Assembly: GCA_031432545.1 (NCBI GenBank)
Contig: JAVKGX010000005.1
Coordinates: forward strand, 1 to 64,000
Origin: Armatimonadota bacterium
GTDB lineage: Bacteria; Sysuimicrobiota; Sysuimicrobiia; Sysuimicrobiales; Sysuimicrobiaceae
DNA length: 64,000 nucleotides
Direction of reading: 5' to 3'
The translations under genes were made by a program, and so were the position numbers. Each line of letters begins with the position of its first letter. Within the stretch, counting starts at the first letter, position 1. Below are positions 9,457 to 16,684 of this stretch, one piece after another. Under the pieces are notes generated by a model, which worked only from the letters and a program-made list of their open reading frames with translations, had not been told where the DNA came from and did not search any database.

Positions 9457-9834
9457 ATGCTTGAGGTGACGTTCCTGTACTTCGACGGGTGCCCTTCGCA
9501 CGCGCAGGCGCTGGAGCGCCTGCGCCGCGTGCTCGCCGAGGTGGGCGTGCAGGCCGACGTCGAGATCGTGAGGGTGGAGACCGACGAACAGGCCGAGCGC
9601 TGGCGGTTCGTCGGATCGCCGACGATCCGCATCAACGGCGAGGACATCGCGCCCACCCCTCCGGAAGGACCGTACCGGCTCGCCTGCCGCACGTTCGTCA
9701 CAGAGGACGGACGCCTGTCGCCGCTGCCCTCCGAGGCGACGATCCGCCGCGCCGTGCAGCGAGCGCTGAGCGGCGGGCCGGGGACCGTCGGCGAGCAGCC
9801 CCACGAAGGACCAGGCCGTAGCCACCGCCGCTGA
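9457..9834 (+). CDS. thioredoxin-like fold protein
   Basis: A 125-residue protein that opens MLEVTFLYFDGCPSHAQAL. A beta strand followed by a GCPSH turn is typical of small thioredoxin-fold proteins with a CxxS active site instead of CxxC. Later, FVGSPTIRINGEDI contains the cis-Pro loop. The single active-site Cys suggests a role other than dithiol exchange. AGGTGG lies six bases before ATG 9457. It sits just before another thiol-redox gene. The exact substrate is unknown. Confidence 0.7.
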   Translation: MLEVTFLYFDGCPSHAQALERLRRVLAEVGVQADVEIVRVETDEQAERWRFVGSPTIRINGEDIAPTPPEGPYRLACRTFVTEDGRLSPLPSEATIRRAVQRALSGGPGTVGEQPHEGPGRSHRR

Positions 9835-9873
9835 AGACCGTACCTTCGACCGCGGCCACTGGGGAGGAGATCG

Positions 9874-10407
9874 ATGTCGAACCTCAGGATCGGAGATCGG
9901 GCGATTCCGTTCAGTCTGCCCGGCGTGGACGGGAAGACCCACAGTCTGCACGACTACCTAAAAGATCGGGTCGTGGCGGTGATCTTCAGTTGCAACCACT
10001 GTCCGTACGTGCGGGCGTGGGAGGACCGCATGGTCGCGATCCAGCGCGACTACGCCGACCGCGGCGTCCAGCTGCTGGCGATCAACGCCAACGACGACGT
10101 GAAGTACCCGGAGGACAGCTTCGAAAAGATGAGAGAACGGGCGGCGGAGAAAGGCTTCAACTTCCCTTACCTGCGCGACGCGACGCAGGAAGTGGCCCGC
10201 GCGTACGGTGCCCAGCGGACGCCGGAGGTGTTTTTGTTCGACCGAGAGGGGATACTCCGCTACCACGGGGCGATCGACGACAACTACGAGGACCCTGGTG
10301 CCGTCCGGCGCCACCATCTGCGCGAAGCCCTGGACTCCATCCTGGAAGGTCGCGACCCGCCCGTGACCGAGACTCCGCCCGTCGGGTGCACCGTCAAGTG
10401 GAAGTGA
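9874..10407 (+). CDS. thioredoxin family / AhpC-TSA type thiol-disulfide protein
   Basis: A 177-residue redoxin. The active site is VVAVIFSCNHCPYVRAWE, a CxxC pair in the place usual for ResA/TlpA-type and AhpC/TSA proteins, and QRTPEVFLFDREG contains the cis-Pro loop. There is no signal peptide, so it is probably cytoplasmic. It has its own ATG with GGGGAGGAG upstream and follows the CxxS thioredoxin-like gene with a 39-bp gap. A reductase or peroxidase role is inferred from the family only. Confidence 0.85.
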   Translation: MSNLRIGDRAIPFSLPGVDGKTHSLHDYLKDRVVAVIFSCNHCPYVRAWEDRMVAIQRDYADRGVQLLAINANDDVKYPEDSFEKMRERAAEKGFNFPYLRDATQEVARAYGAQRTPEVFLFDREGILRYHGAIDDNYEDPGAVRRHHLREALDSILEGRDPPVTETPPVGCTVKWK

Positions 10408-10450
10408 CGGCCGCCTGCGGCCGGCACGCAACCGACGGGCCCTGAGCGTT

Positions 10451-10467
10451 CGGGCCTCTTCGGCCCG
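10451..10467. terminator. hairpin between convergent genes
   Basis: CGGGCC-TCTTC-GGCCCG forms a 6-bp GC stem with a 5-base loop in the 62-bp gap between the redoxin and the convergent methyltransferase. There is no strong T-run on either side, so it is a weak candidate that might serve both strands. Confidence 0.45.
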
Positions 10468-10469
10468 TC

Positions 10470-11105
10470 CTAGGTTCTCCGGGCAACCAGCACGCCGTCT
10501 CGCAGCGGTACGACGCTTGCGACGAAATCGGGGTCTGCGAACACCTGGCGCGTGTAGATCCGGATCGCCTCCGTCGCCCCGTCACGCTCCTTGGGATTCA
10601 GAACCGCGCCGTGCCAGAGCACGTTGTCCGTCAGCAGCAAGCCCCCAGAGCGCAGGTGCTCCTTGATGACCGGAAGCGAGGCCGGGTAGCTTTCCTTGTC
10701 GATGTCGTTGAAGATCACGTCGAACCGATCTTCGCGGGCGCGCAGCGCTGCGACGGCCTCGCCGATGTGGAACTCGGCGAACGGCAACAAATCCATGCGG
10801 GCGAAGTAGCCGCGCGCGTCCGCCGACAATCCTTCGTCCCACACGACGTGATGGACGGTCCCGCCGCCGTTGTCGCGCACGGCCATCGCGAACCACGCCG
10901 TCGAGTATCCGTAACCGGATCCCAGTTCGAAGACGGTCCGCGCGCCGGCGAGCCGTGTCAGGAGGTAGAACATCTGTCCGATTACCGGTCCGACGATCGG
11001 GAATCCCGTCCGGCGGGCGCGGTCTTCCATTTCCGCCAACACCGGTTCGCGTGGCGGCAGGAGTTCTTCCAGGTACGGCATGAGGCGGGGATGGAGCACG
11101 TCCAT
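10470..11105 (-). CDS. O-methyltransferase (class I SAM-dependent)
   Basis: A 211-residue protein of the catechol/caffeoyl-CoA O-methyltransferase family (methyltransferase family 3). The SAM-binding loop is TVFELGSGYGYSTAWFA; the metal/catalytic segment FDVIFNDIDKESYPASL and GGLLLTDNVLWHGAV follow in the expected order. The substrate is not predictable. ATG 11105 was preferred; a GTG six bases earlier (11111) gives MTM at the start. It stands alone and is divergent from the chromate transporter. Confidence 0.86.
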   Translation of the reverse strand: MDVLHPRLMPYLEELLPPREPVLAEMEDRARRTGFPIVGPVIGQMFYLLTRLAGARTVFELGSGYGYSTAWFAMAVRDNGGGTVHHVVWDEGLSADARGYFARMDLLPFAEFHIGEAVAALRAREDRFDVIFNDIDKESYPASLPVIKEHLRSGGLLLTDNVLWHGAVLNPKERDGATEAIRIYTRQVFADPDFVASVVPLRDGVLVARRT

Positions 11106-11243
11106 GGTCACCAGTATACGCCACGTTTCGTTCTGGACGAGGTCGACTTCGTCGGTGCAGGGACCGAAACGCCATTCCGTCGAAAGTCAGCGCAGGCGTG
11201 CAGTCGCGGATCGGTGTGGCAGATCGAACGTGGAGGGGACAGA

Positions 11244-11762
11244 ATGCAGCTCGTGTGGGACATCTTCGTTTCGTTCGCGAAGGTCGGGATGCTGGGATAC
11301 GGAGGGGGACCCTCCTCGATCCCCCTGATGAAAGCAGAGGTCATCGGGCGTGGCTGGATGAGCGAGACCGACTTCCTGGACGCTCTGGCGGTCGGCAACG
11401 CCCTGCCGGGGCCCATCGCGACGAAGATGTCCGCCTACATCGGCTACAGGCTCGCGGGCGTGCTGGGGGGCGCGGCGGGCCTGGCCGGAACCGTAATGCC
11501 CTCGGCCCTGCTGATGGTTGGCCTCGCGCTCACGTTCCTCGGCATCAAGGACCACCCGAAGGTCGCCGCGATGCTGCACGCGGTCCGTCCGGCGGTCGTC
11601 GGCCTGCTGCTGTGGACGGCGTGGGATTTGGGGCCCAGCGGCGTGCGGTCTTGGGATACGTTGCTGATCGCGCTGGCGACGTTTGCCGTCGTCAGCTTCC
11701 TGCGCGTGCATCCTGCCGTCGCGATCCTGCTGGCCGCACTCGTCGGTCTCCTCCTGTATTGA
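11244..11762 (+). CDS. chrA: chromate transporter, single-domain (short-chain CHR)
   Basis: A 172-residue membrane protein with one CHR domain. The signature is VSFAKVGMLGYGGGPSSIPLM, followed by LAVGNALPGPIATKMSAYIG and four to five hydrophobic segments. Short CHR proteins normally work as pairs encoded side by side; here there is only one. GGAGGGGAC lies before ATG 11244. A second, two-domain ChrA lies at 51142-52470. Chromate or sulfate export is the family role; the real substrate is not known. Confidence 0.88.
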   Translation: MQLVWDIFVSFAKVGMLGYGGGPSSIPLMKAEVIGRGWMSETDFLDALAVGNALPGPIATKMSAYIGYRLAGVLGGAAGLAGTVMPSALLMVGLALTFLGIKDHPKVAAMLHAVRPAVVGLLLWTAWDLGPSGVRSWDTLLIALATFAVVSFLRVHPAVAILLAALVGLLLY

Positions 11763-11879
11763 GAGGTCGTTTGTGCCTCGCGAGAGCGAATACGAACCCG
11801 CGCGGAGGCTAGAAGGGAGTGCGATCCACTTCGAGGCAGGCCTCGATCACAGGCGGTCTGCCGGAACGGGAGGGATGGG

Positions 11880-12950
11880 ATGCGCGTGGCAGCGGGCCTC
11901 GTCTTGACGGTCGCGTTGGCGAGCGGGGTGCCGGTGGCCTCGGCCCCACAGGTCACCACCTATCTACGCGGGCTGGAGGTCCCTTGGGCCATCGCGTTCG
12001 CGCCGGATGGGCGCGCGTTCGTGTCGGAGCGACCCGGGCGCGTTCGCGTGGTGCGCGACGGACGCCTCGACAGCAGTCCGGTGGCGACGCTTCCTGTGGC
12101 GCACGTCGGCGAGGGGGGTCTGCTGGGACTGGCTGTCCACCCTGAGTTCCCGCGGCAGCCGTTTGTGTACGTCTACTACACCTACGACCAGAACGGACTG
12201 CGCAATCGCATAGAGCGGCTGCGGGAGCAGGACGGTCGCCTGGTGCGCGACCGCGTCATCCTGGACAACATTCCCGGCGCCCGCATCCACGACGGCGGGC
12301 GGATCCTCTTCGGACCGGACGGGATGCTGTATGTCGGGACGGGGGACGCCGCGCAGCGCGCGCTGGCTCAGGACCGGCAATCGCTGGCCGGCAAGATCCT
12401 ACGGCTGACACCGGACGGCGGCATCCCACCCGACAACCCGTTCCCGGGTTCTGCGGTGTACTCGCTGGGGCACCGCAACGTGCAGGGGCTGGCATGGCAT
12501 CCACAGACGCGACGGCTGTATGCCACGGAGCACGGCCCCAGCGGTGAGCTCGGCCGCGCGCACGACGAGGTCAACCTCATCCGGCCTGGCGCCAACTACG
12601 GCTGGCCGGAGGTCGTGTGCGGGACACCGCGTGCAGGGTTTGTCGATGCGCTGGCCTGCAGCGGGGAGGAGACGTGGGCGCCGGCGGGCGCGAGCTTCGT
12701 CACGCAGGGCGCTTGGCGCGGCCGGCTGCTGGTTGCCAACCTGCGCGGAGCCCACCTGCGGGTGTTCGTCCTCAGCGAGGACGGCACCCGCGTCGTGCGA
12801 CAGGAACGCATGCTGGAAGGTTTCGGACGTCTGCGGGATGTCGTCGAGGGGCCGGACGGAGCCCTGTACGTGCTGACGAGCAATCGCGACGGCCGCGGCC
12901 GCCCGGCGGACGACGACGACCGGATCCTGCGGGTGGTGCTGCCCCGCTGA
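11880..12950 (+). CDS. secreted PQQ-dependent sugar dehydrogenase
   Basis: A 356-residue soluble aldose sugar dehydrogenase of the GdhB/YliI beta-propeller family. A signal peptide spans about 1-22 (VLTVALASGVPVASA). Family motifs are GLEVPWAIAFAPDGRAFV, GGLLGLAVHPEF, GGRILFGPDGMLYVGTGD, SLGHRNVQGLAWHP and ATEHGPSGELGRAHDEVNLI, which hold the active-site His and the calcium/PQQ ligands. It oxidises aldose sugars outside the cytoplasm and passes electrons to the respiratory chain. GGGAGG lies before the ATG. No PQQ synthesis genes lie in the window. Confidence 0.9.
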   Translation: MRVAAGLVLTVALASGVPVASAPQVTTYLRGLEVPWAIAFAPDGRAFVSERPGRVRVVRDGRLDSSPVATLPVAHVGEGGLLGLAVHPEFPRQPFVYVYYTYDQNGLRNRIERLREQDGRLVRDRVILDNIPGARIHDGGRILFGPDGMLYVGTGDAAQRALAQDRQSLAGKILRLTPDGGIPPDNPFPGSAVYSLGHRNVQGLAWHPQTRRLYATEHGPSGELGRAHDEVNLIRPGANYGWPEVVCGTPRAGFVDALACSGEETWAPAGASFVTQGAWRGRLLVANLRGAHLRVFVLSEDGTRVVRQERMLEGFGRLRDVVEGPDGALYVLTSNRDGRGRPADDDDRILRVVLPR

Positions 12951-13001
12951 ACCCCATCGACTCCGACGGTGCGACGCGGGGTCGGGGAGCACGCTGTGGC
13001 C

Positions 13002-13106
13002 TCAGCGCAACACGCGCGGCGGATCGACCCGTGTGCCGTCCTTTCGGACCTCGAAGTGCAGGTGGGACCGGCCGGTGCCGCGGCCCTTCCAGCCGCGCTT
13101 CACGCC
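13002..13106 (-). pseudogene. C-terminal remnant of an M23 (LytM) peptidase
   Basis: The minus strand encodes GRSHLHFEVRKDGTRVDPPR followed by a stop. This is the C-terminal active-site strand of M23 endopeptidases (the HLHFE motif with the catalytic and zinc-binding His). The rest of the catalytic domain (HxxxD and the GxGxS turns) is missing: upstream sequence reads as unrelated residues and then enters the GH1 gene on the other strand. About 35 codons survive. It is most likely the end of a deleted cell-wall hydrolase gene. Confidence 0.6.
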
Positions 13107-13199
13107 CTGGGCAGCTCGCCTCGGGAGTGTGATCTTCGATAGGGGTGCGTGCTCGCCTCCGAGGAGGGAAACGGGCCGCGACGGCCCAAGGTTCGCTCC

Positions 13200-14480
13200 G
13201 TGGCCGGCAAGCAGTTTCCTTCGGACTTCCGCTGGGGGACCGCCACCAGCAGCCATCAGGTCGAGGGTGACAACACCAACAACGACTGGTGGGCCTTCGA
13301 GCAGCAGCCGGGGCGCATCCGAAACGCGGACCGGTCCGGCCGCGCGTGCGACTGGTGGCGCAACGCGGAGGCCGACTTCGACCGGATGGCGGCGCTGAAC
13401 CAGAACGCCCACCGGCTGTCGCTGGAGTGGAGTCGCCTGGAGCCGCGGGAGGGATACTTCGACGATGCCGCCGCTGGGCGCTACCGCCAGATGCTCAGCG
13501 GCCTGCGCGCGCGGGGCATCGAACCCATGGTCACGCTGAACCACTTCACGCTGCCGCTGTGGGTGGCGCGCTCAGGCGGCTGGGAGAACACGCGGATCAC
13601 GGAGTGGTTCGTACGTTACGCGCGGCATTGCGCCGAGTGGTTCGGGGACCTGGTGGAACTGTGGGTTCCCATCAACGAACCCAACGTGGTCCTCGTGCTC
13701 GGCTACCTGCAGGGCGTCTTCCCGCCGGCCGTCCGCAATCCGCTGCGTGCCCGCCGCGCGCTGCACAATTTGCTGCGGTCGCATGCCGCGGCCTATCGGG
13801 CGATCCACGCAGTGCGACGGGGCGCCCGCGTGGGCACGGCTCACAATATTCGCCTGTTCGATCCTGCCCACAAGCGGGCCACAACCGATGCGTGGGCGGC
13901 CGGCCTGCAGTCGCAGTTCTTCAACTGGGTGTGGCTGGACGTCCTCCATCGGGGAGAGGGCCGCTCGATCCTGTGGTCGGGCCGGATGCCGGAGTGTGCG
14001 AACACGGTCGACTTTCACGGTGTGAACTACTACACACGCGAGCGTGTCCGCTTCGTGCCGTGGCGGATCCATTACGCCTTCGGAAGGAACTTCTACACGC
14101 CGGGAGCGCAGATGAGCGACTACGGGTACGGTGAGGTTTATCCCGTCGGGCTTTACCGTGCGCTAAGCGAGGTGTGGCGCCGCTACGCCCGACCGGTGTT
14201 CGTGACCGAAAACGGCATTCCCGACGAGGACGACGACATGCGGCCTCGGTTCCTGCTTGATCACCTGAGCGCCGTGCACCGTGCCATCGCCGATGGTGTG
14301 CCGGTCCAGGGATACTACCACTGGTCTCTGCTCGACAACTTCGAGTGGGCCGAAGGATGGCGGATGAAGTTCGGGTTGATTGCGATGGACCCCGTCACGC
14401 AGGAGCGTAGGGAGCGCCCGAGCGCGCGCCTGTACGCCGAGATCTGCCGCACCGGAAGACTGCTGCTCGATGCCAGCTAG
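13200..14480 (+). CDS. glycoside hydrolase family 1 beta-glycosidase
   Basis: A 426-residue GH1 enzyme. It opens FPSDFRWGTATSSHQVEG, the standard GH1 N-terminus. The acid/base Glu is in WVPINEPN (about residue 160), and the nucleophile Glu is in VFVTENGIPD (about 337). The C-terminal DNFEWAEGWRMKFGL forms the substrate pocket. The substrate cannot be fixed (beta-glucoside, galactoside or fucoside). GTG 13200 was chosen: AAGG lies eight bases upstream and the domain starts at once; a longer frame from 13149 adds 17 poor residues. There is no signal peptide, so the enzyme is cytoplasmic. Confidence 0.93.
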   Translation: MAGKQFPSDFRWGTATSSHQVEGDNTNNDWWAFEQQPGRIRNADRSGRACDWWRNAEADFDRMAALNQNAHRLSLEWSRLEPREGYFDDAAAGRYRQMLSGLRARGIEPMVTLNHFTLPLWVARSGGWENTRITEWFVRYARHCAEWFGDLVELWVPINEPNVVLVLGYLQGVFPPAVRNPLRARRALHNLLRSHAAAYRAIHAVRRGARVGTAHNIRLFDPAHKRATTDAWAAGLQSQFFNWVWLDVLHRGEGRSILWSGRMPECANTVDFHGVNYYTRERVRFVPWRIHYAFGRNFYTPGAQMSDYGYGEVYPVGLYRALSEVWRRYARPVFVTENGIPDEDDDMRPRFLLDHLSAVHRAIADGVPVQGYYHWSLLDNFEWAEGWRMKFGLIAMDPVTQERRERPSARLYAEICRTGRLLLDAS

Positions 14481-14555
14481 CGGGTCACGGATCGGATCGA
14501 GGCGCAGCTGAGCGGACCGGGGCGAAGCGGCTCACCCCAGGGTTGTCGTGCCGGC

Positions 14556-15137
14556 TCACCAGTCACCCACCTTCGCATACGGGTAGCTCCACAGAGCGAC
14601 CTGCAGGACCACCGCCTTTACCCAGGCTGCGTGCATCTTCTCCACGTCCTCTGCGGGGTGCCCCTTGTTGGCCAGGAACGGCTTGATCGTCAAGGCGATG
14701 GGCGCGATCAAGGCCACCACGTAGCGCAGGGGAATGTGATCCACGGACCGCACCCCATCCGTTTGGTTCTTCTTGACCCGGTGGTGCCGCAGGCCGATCT
14801 CGTGTTGGTAGTCCAGCCACGCCTGATCGTGGGGGCGGCGGCAGGTGTCCAGGATCCACTGCCCGAACCGTTTACGGACTGCGGCCAGGTATTCGCCCAG
14901 GGGCTGACCGTCGGGTCCGGTGAAGTAGTGAACCAGATGCGGGGTGGAGCCCACGAACCCGTACCAGACGTCCAGGATCTGCTCCACCTGGTCTTCCAAG
15001 ACATCCCCTGCCATCCGCAGGTACCGCAGGTCCTCGTCCGTGATGGCCGCCGCCTGCTGGAGTCTGCGCAGATCCTCTGCAGACACGGGGCTGCGGGCGA
15101 CTTCCGCCGTGCCGTAGGTGTAGCCGGGGATCGCCAC
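14556..15137 (-). CDS. protoglobin (heme-binding globin-sensor family)
   Basis: A 193-residue single-domain protoglobin. The family core QHEIGLRHHRVKKNQ contains the proximal heme His, and IPLRYVVALIAPIALTIKPF forms the last helices. An extra N-terminal extension before the A-helix, typical of protoglobins, is present (IPGYTYGTAEVA). There is no C-terminal signalling domain. Such proteins bind O2, CO and NO; the physiological role is open (gas sensing, NO detoxification or carbene-type chemistry). The GTG start at 15137 has GGAGGTG upstream. It has its own promoter and a near-palindromic operator-like site. Confidence 0.9.
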   Translation of the reverse strand: MAIPGYTYGTAEVARSPVSAEDLRRLQQAAAITDEDLRYLRMAGDVLEDQVEQILDVWYGFVGSTPHLVHYFTGPDGQPLGEYLAAVRKRFGQWILDTCRRPHDQAWLDYQHEIGLRHHRVKKNQTDGVRSVDHIPLRYVVALIAPIALTIKPFLANKGHPAEDVEKMHAAWVKAVVLQVALWSYPYAKVGDW

Positions 15138-15154
15138 GGGCCACCTCCATATAA

Positions 15155-15167
15155 TAAGGACTCCTAA
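15155..15167. promoter_or_regulatory. near-palindromic operator candidate for the protoglobin
   Basis: TAAGGACTCCTAA is almost symmetric (AGGA-CT-CC core, two mismatches in the arms). It lies just downstream of the minus-strand -10 element, over the expected transcription start, which is a repressor-type position. It lies in a short AT-rich patch. The regulator is unknown; no regulator gene adjoins it. Confidence 0.35.
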
Positions 15168-15169
15168 AT

Positions 15170-15198
15170 ATCTAACCCGGCCGTCCTGAGGCTGTCAA
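15170..15198 (-). promoter_or_regulatory. protoglobin promoter
   Basis: On the minus strand TTGACA (15198-15193) and TTAGAT (15175-15170) are separated by exactly 17 bases. The -35 box is perfect and the -10 is weak (TAGATA one base later is an alternative). The start codon follows about 33 bases downstream with a good ribosome binding site between. Confidence 0.55.
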
Positions 15199-15308
15199 GG
15201 GGCTGGGCCCGAAGGACCTTGCGGGCGTCCGGGGCACGGGTGGTCAGCGATTGCGGGATCGTGCCTGCACGGTGCGCTTGCGCTGGCAGACCATAGGGAG
15301 TGCCTCGC

Positions 15309-15337
15309 TTGACCTCGAAGGCGTACGGCGCTAGGAT
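15309..15337 (+). promoter_or_regulatory. promoter TTGACC-N17-TAGGAT
   Basis: TTGACC at 15309-15314 and TAGGAT at 15332-15337 have 17 bases between. The same two hexamers with the same spacing occur at 48885-48913, which supports a real housekeeping-type promoter. It drives the coiled-coil gene at 15466 through a leader that contains a terminator-like hairpin. Confidence 0.55.
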
Positions 15338-15362
15338 GGGGTTGACGCAGCCAACCACACCT

Positions 15363-15397
15363 GCAGCGCGGCGGGGTGGCGCTGCGTTTTGTGTTGT
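15363..15397 (+). terminator. terminator-like hairpin inside the leader of the coiled-coil gene
   Basis: GCAGCGC and GCGCTGC form a 7-bp stem around a 9-base loop and are followed at once by GTTTTGTGTTGT. It looks like an intrinsic terminator placed about 25 bases after the promoter at 15309 and about 70 bases before the coding region. It may therefore attenuate the gene. No antiterminator partner was worked out. Confidence 0.45.
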
Positions 15398-15465
15398 CGT
15401 CGAGCGTGCGGGCCGGCGCCTCCCGACGGGGCGGGCGACGGCCCGCTCTTTGTGGAGGCGGACGA

Positions 15466-15843
15466 ATGGCTGGGACGCACCGGACCGTGTTGCGCGACAT
15501 CCGCCGGCAGACGACCTCCTTCCGCGAGGAGCACCGTCGGGTGCTGCAGCGCGAGCGACAGGCGCTGGTCGCGGTCCGCGATGAGCTCCGCAGGCACACG
15601 GCGTACCACGCTGTCCACCGAGGCGAGCACAAGCAGTTGCTGGAGGAAGCGCAGCGCATGGCCAGGGAGGGCCTGGAAGCGCACAAGCGGGCGCTTGAAG
15701 CGAATGCGTGGATTCTGCGGATGGTAGAAGTGTACGAGCGGATGCAGGCGTTGCGCGCGGAGCGGGAGCGCCAAAGAACCGAACGGAGGGCGGCGCGCCG
15801 CCAGCGCGCGGCAGTCATGCGGACGGTCGGCTCGGGTGTCTGA
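15466..15843 (+). CDS. hypothetical coiled-coil protein
   Basis: A 125-residue, highly charged protein (Arg, Glu, Gln, His) with almost no Pro or Gly, which suggests one long helix or coiled coil, for example HRRVLQRERQALVAVRDELR and HKQLLEEAQRMAREGLEAHK. The C-terminus is very basic (ERRAARRQRAAVMRT) and could touch nucleic acid or membrane. GGAGG lies before ATG 15466. It has its own promoter and leader hairpin and strong hairpins behind it, so it is a single-gene unit. No family is recognised. Confidence 0.7.
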   Translation: MAGTHRTVLRDIRRQTTSFREEHRRVLQRERQALVAVRDELRRHTAYHAVHRGEHKQLLEEAQRMAREGLEAHKRALEANAWILRMVEVYERMQALRAERERQRTERRAARRQRAAVMRTVGSGV

Positions 15844-15849
15844 CAAGAG

Positions 15850-15871
15850 CTCCCCGACGCTCGTCGGGGAG
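15850..15871. terminator. hairpin terminator candidate
   Basis: CTCCCCGAC-GCTC-GTCGGGGAG is a perfect 9-bp stem with a 4-base loop just after the coiled-coil gene stop. Read on the minus strand it is followed by CTCTTGT, so it could also end the sigma-factor transcript. Confidence 0.5.
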
Positions 15872-15888
15872 AGTGCCCCACCCCCCGC

Positions 15889-15916
15889 AGCGGCGGCCCG
15901 GCAACGGGCCGCCGCT
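15889..15916. terminator. very stable hairpin with GCAA tetraloop
   Basis: AGCGGCGGCCCG and CGGGCCGCCGCT form a perfect 12-bp stem closed by GCAA, a GNRA tetraloop. On the plus strand GTTGTGT follows. It lies between two convergent genes and probably acts as a terminator for the coiled-coil gene and perhaps both strands. Confidence 0.55.
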
Positions 15917-15978
15917 GTTGTGTCCGGCGGACAGGAGGTGGTGCATCCGGAGGCGATGATGCCAGTCGGTCCGCCGAG

Positions 15979-16587
15979 CTACGCCCGGAATGCGCGGATC
16001 TTCGGATGGCGGCGCAGGCGCGCCAGGATGTTCCGCTTGGTGGTATAGATCGACTCCACGGAGTCGAACAGCCCCGGCAGCCGCGCCAGGATCTGGCGAG
16101 GTGAGGCGCCGTTGACGAACGACTCGTAAACGAGCGCGCGGTCCCGTTCGTCGGCGAGGACCGACAGGATCGCTTCCCACAGTTCCTCGCGCTCCAGGTT
16201 GCGGACGGCCAGGGTCTCGACGTCGGGCACGCTGCCCGGCGGAGGGTCGTCGGCCAACAGCGTTTCCTCTCGGCGGCGCAGCACGTCGACGATGGCGCTG
16301 TGCGCACACATCTTGAGGTAGCGCAGCAGGCTGGGGACGTCGGGAAAGCGTGTGAACTTATGTTCGTCAACCGCGGCCAGCATCTTCTCGAAGGCCCGGT
16401 TCACGAAGAACTCGACCGGCTCTCCGGTTCGCAGGAAGCCGGGGTGGCGGCGGACCCACGCAGCGACCAGCGCCTCATAGCGGGCATACAGCGTCCGCCA
16501 GGCGTCTTCGTCCCGGAAGGCGAGAGCACGGCGGAACAGCGCGTGCGCGTCCCCCTCGGCCAGCGCAGACGGGTCGGGCCTGACCAT
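15979..16587 (-). CDS. sigma-70 family (ECF-like) RNA polymerase sigma factor
   Basis: A 202-residue protein with a region-2-like part (about 35-105; VPSLLRYLKMCAHSAIVDVL is the -10-binding helix area) and a region-4-like part (about 135-195; ILARLRRHPKIRAF at the end). It has ECF size and order but diverges from the main groups: the region-4 helix-turn-helix reads NGASPRQILARLPGLFDSVE. No anti-sigma gene is adjacent. ATG 16587 was chosen as the first residue of the conserved part, without a clear ribosome binding site. It is divergent from the epimerase gene, with 97 bp between the starts. Confidence 0.8.
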   Translation of the reverse strand: MVRPDPSALAEGDAHALFRRALAFRDEDAWRTLYARYEALVAAWVRRHPGFLRTGEPVEFFVNRAFEKMLAAVDEHKFTRFPDVPSLLRYLKMCAHSAIVDVLRRREETLLADDPPPGSVPDVETLAVRNLEREELWEAILSVLADERDRALVYESFVNGASPRQILARLPGLFDSVESIYTTKRNILARLRRHPKIRAFRA

Positions 16588-16684
16588 CGTACGTCGGTGG
16601 GTGGCTGCAGCGGAGTATTCTGGCGAAGGGGTGCCAAATCCTGGCCCCTCAGCGGACGGCGAGATCATCGGGGGGAGGACACTC

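Larger units (their letters stand above)
15138..15465. other. 328-bp divergent control region
   Basis: This region separates the protoglobin (minus) from a coiled-coil gene (plus). It carries the protoglobin promoter and operator-like site near 15155-15198, a second promoter on the plus strand at 15309-15337, and a terminator-like hairpin at 15363-15397. About 110 bp in the middle (15199-15308) show no feature I can name. The AT-rich stretch 15150-15175 stands out against the GC-rich surroundings. Confidence 0.6.
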
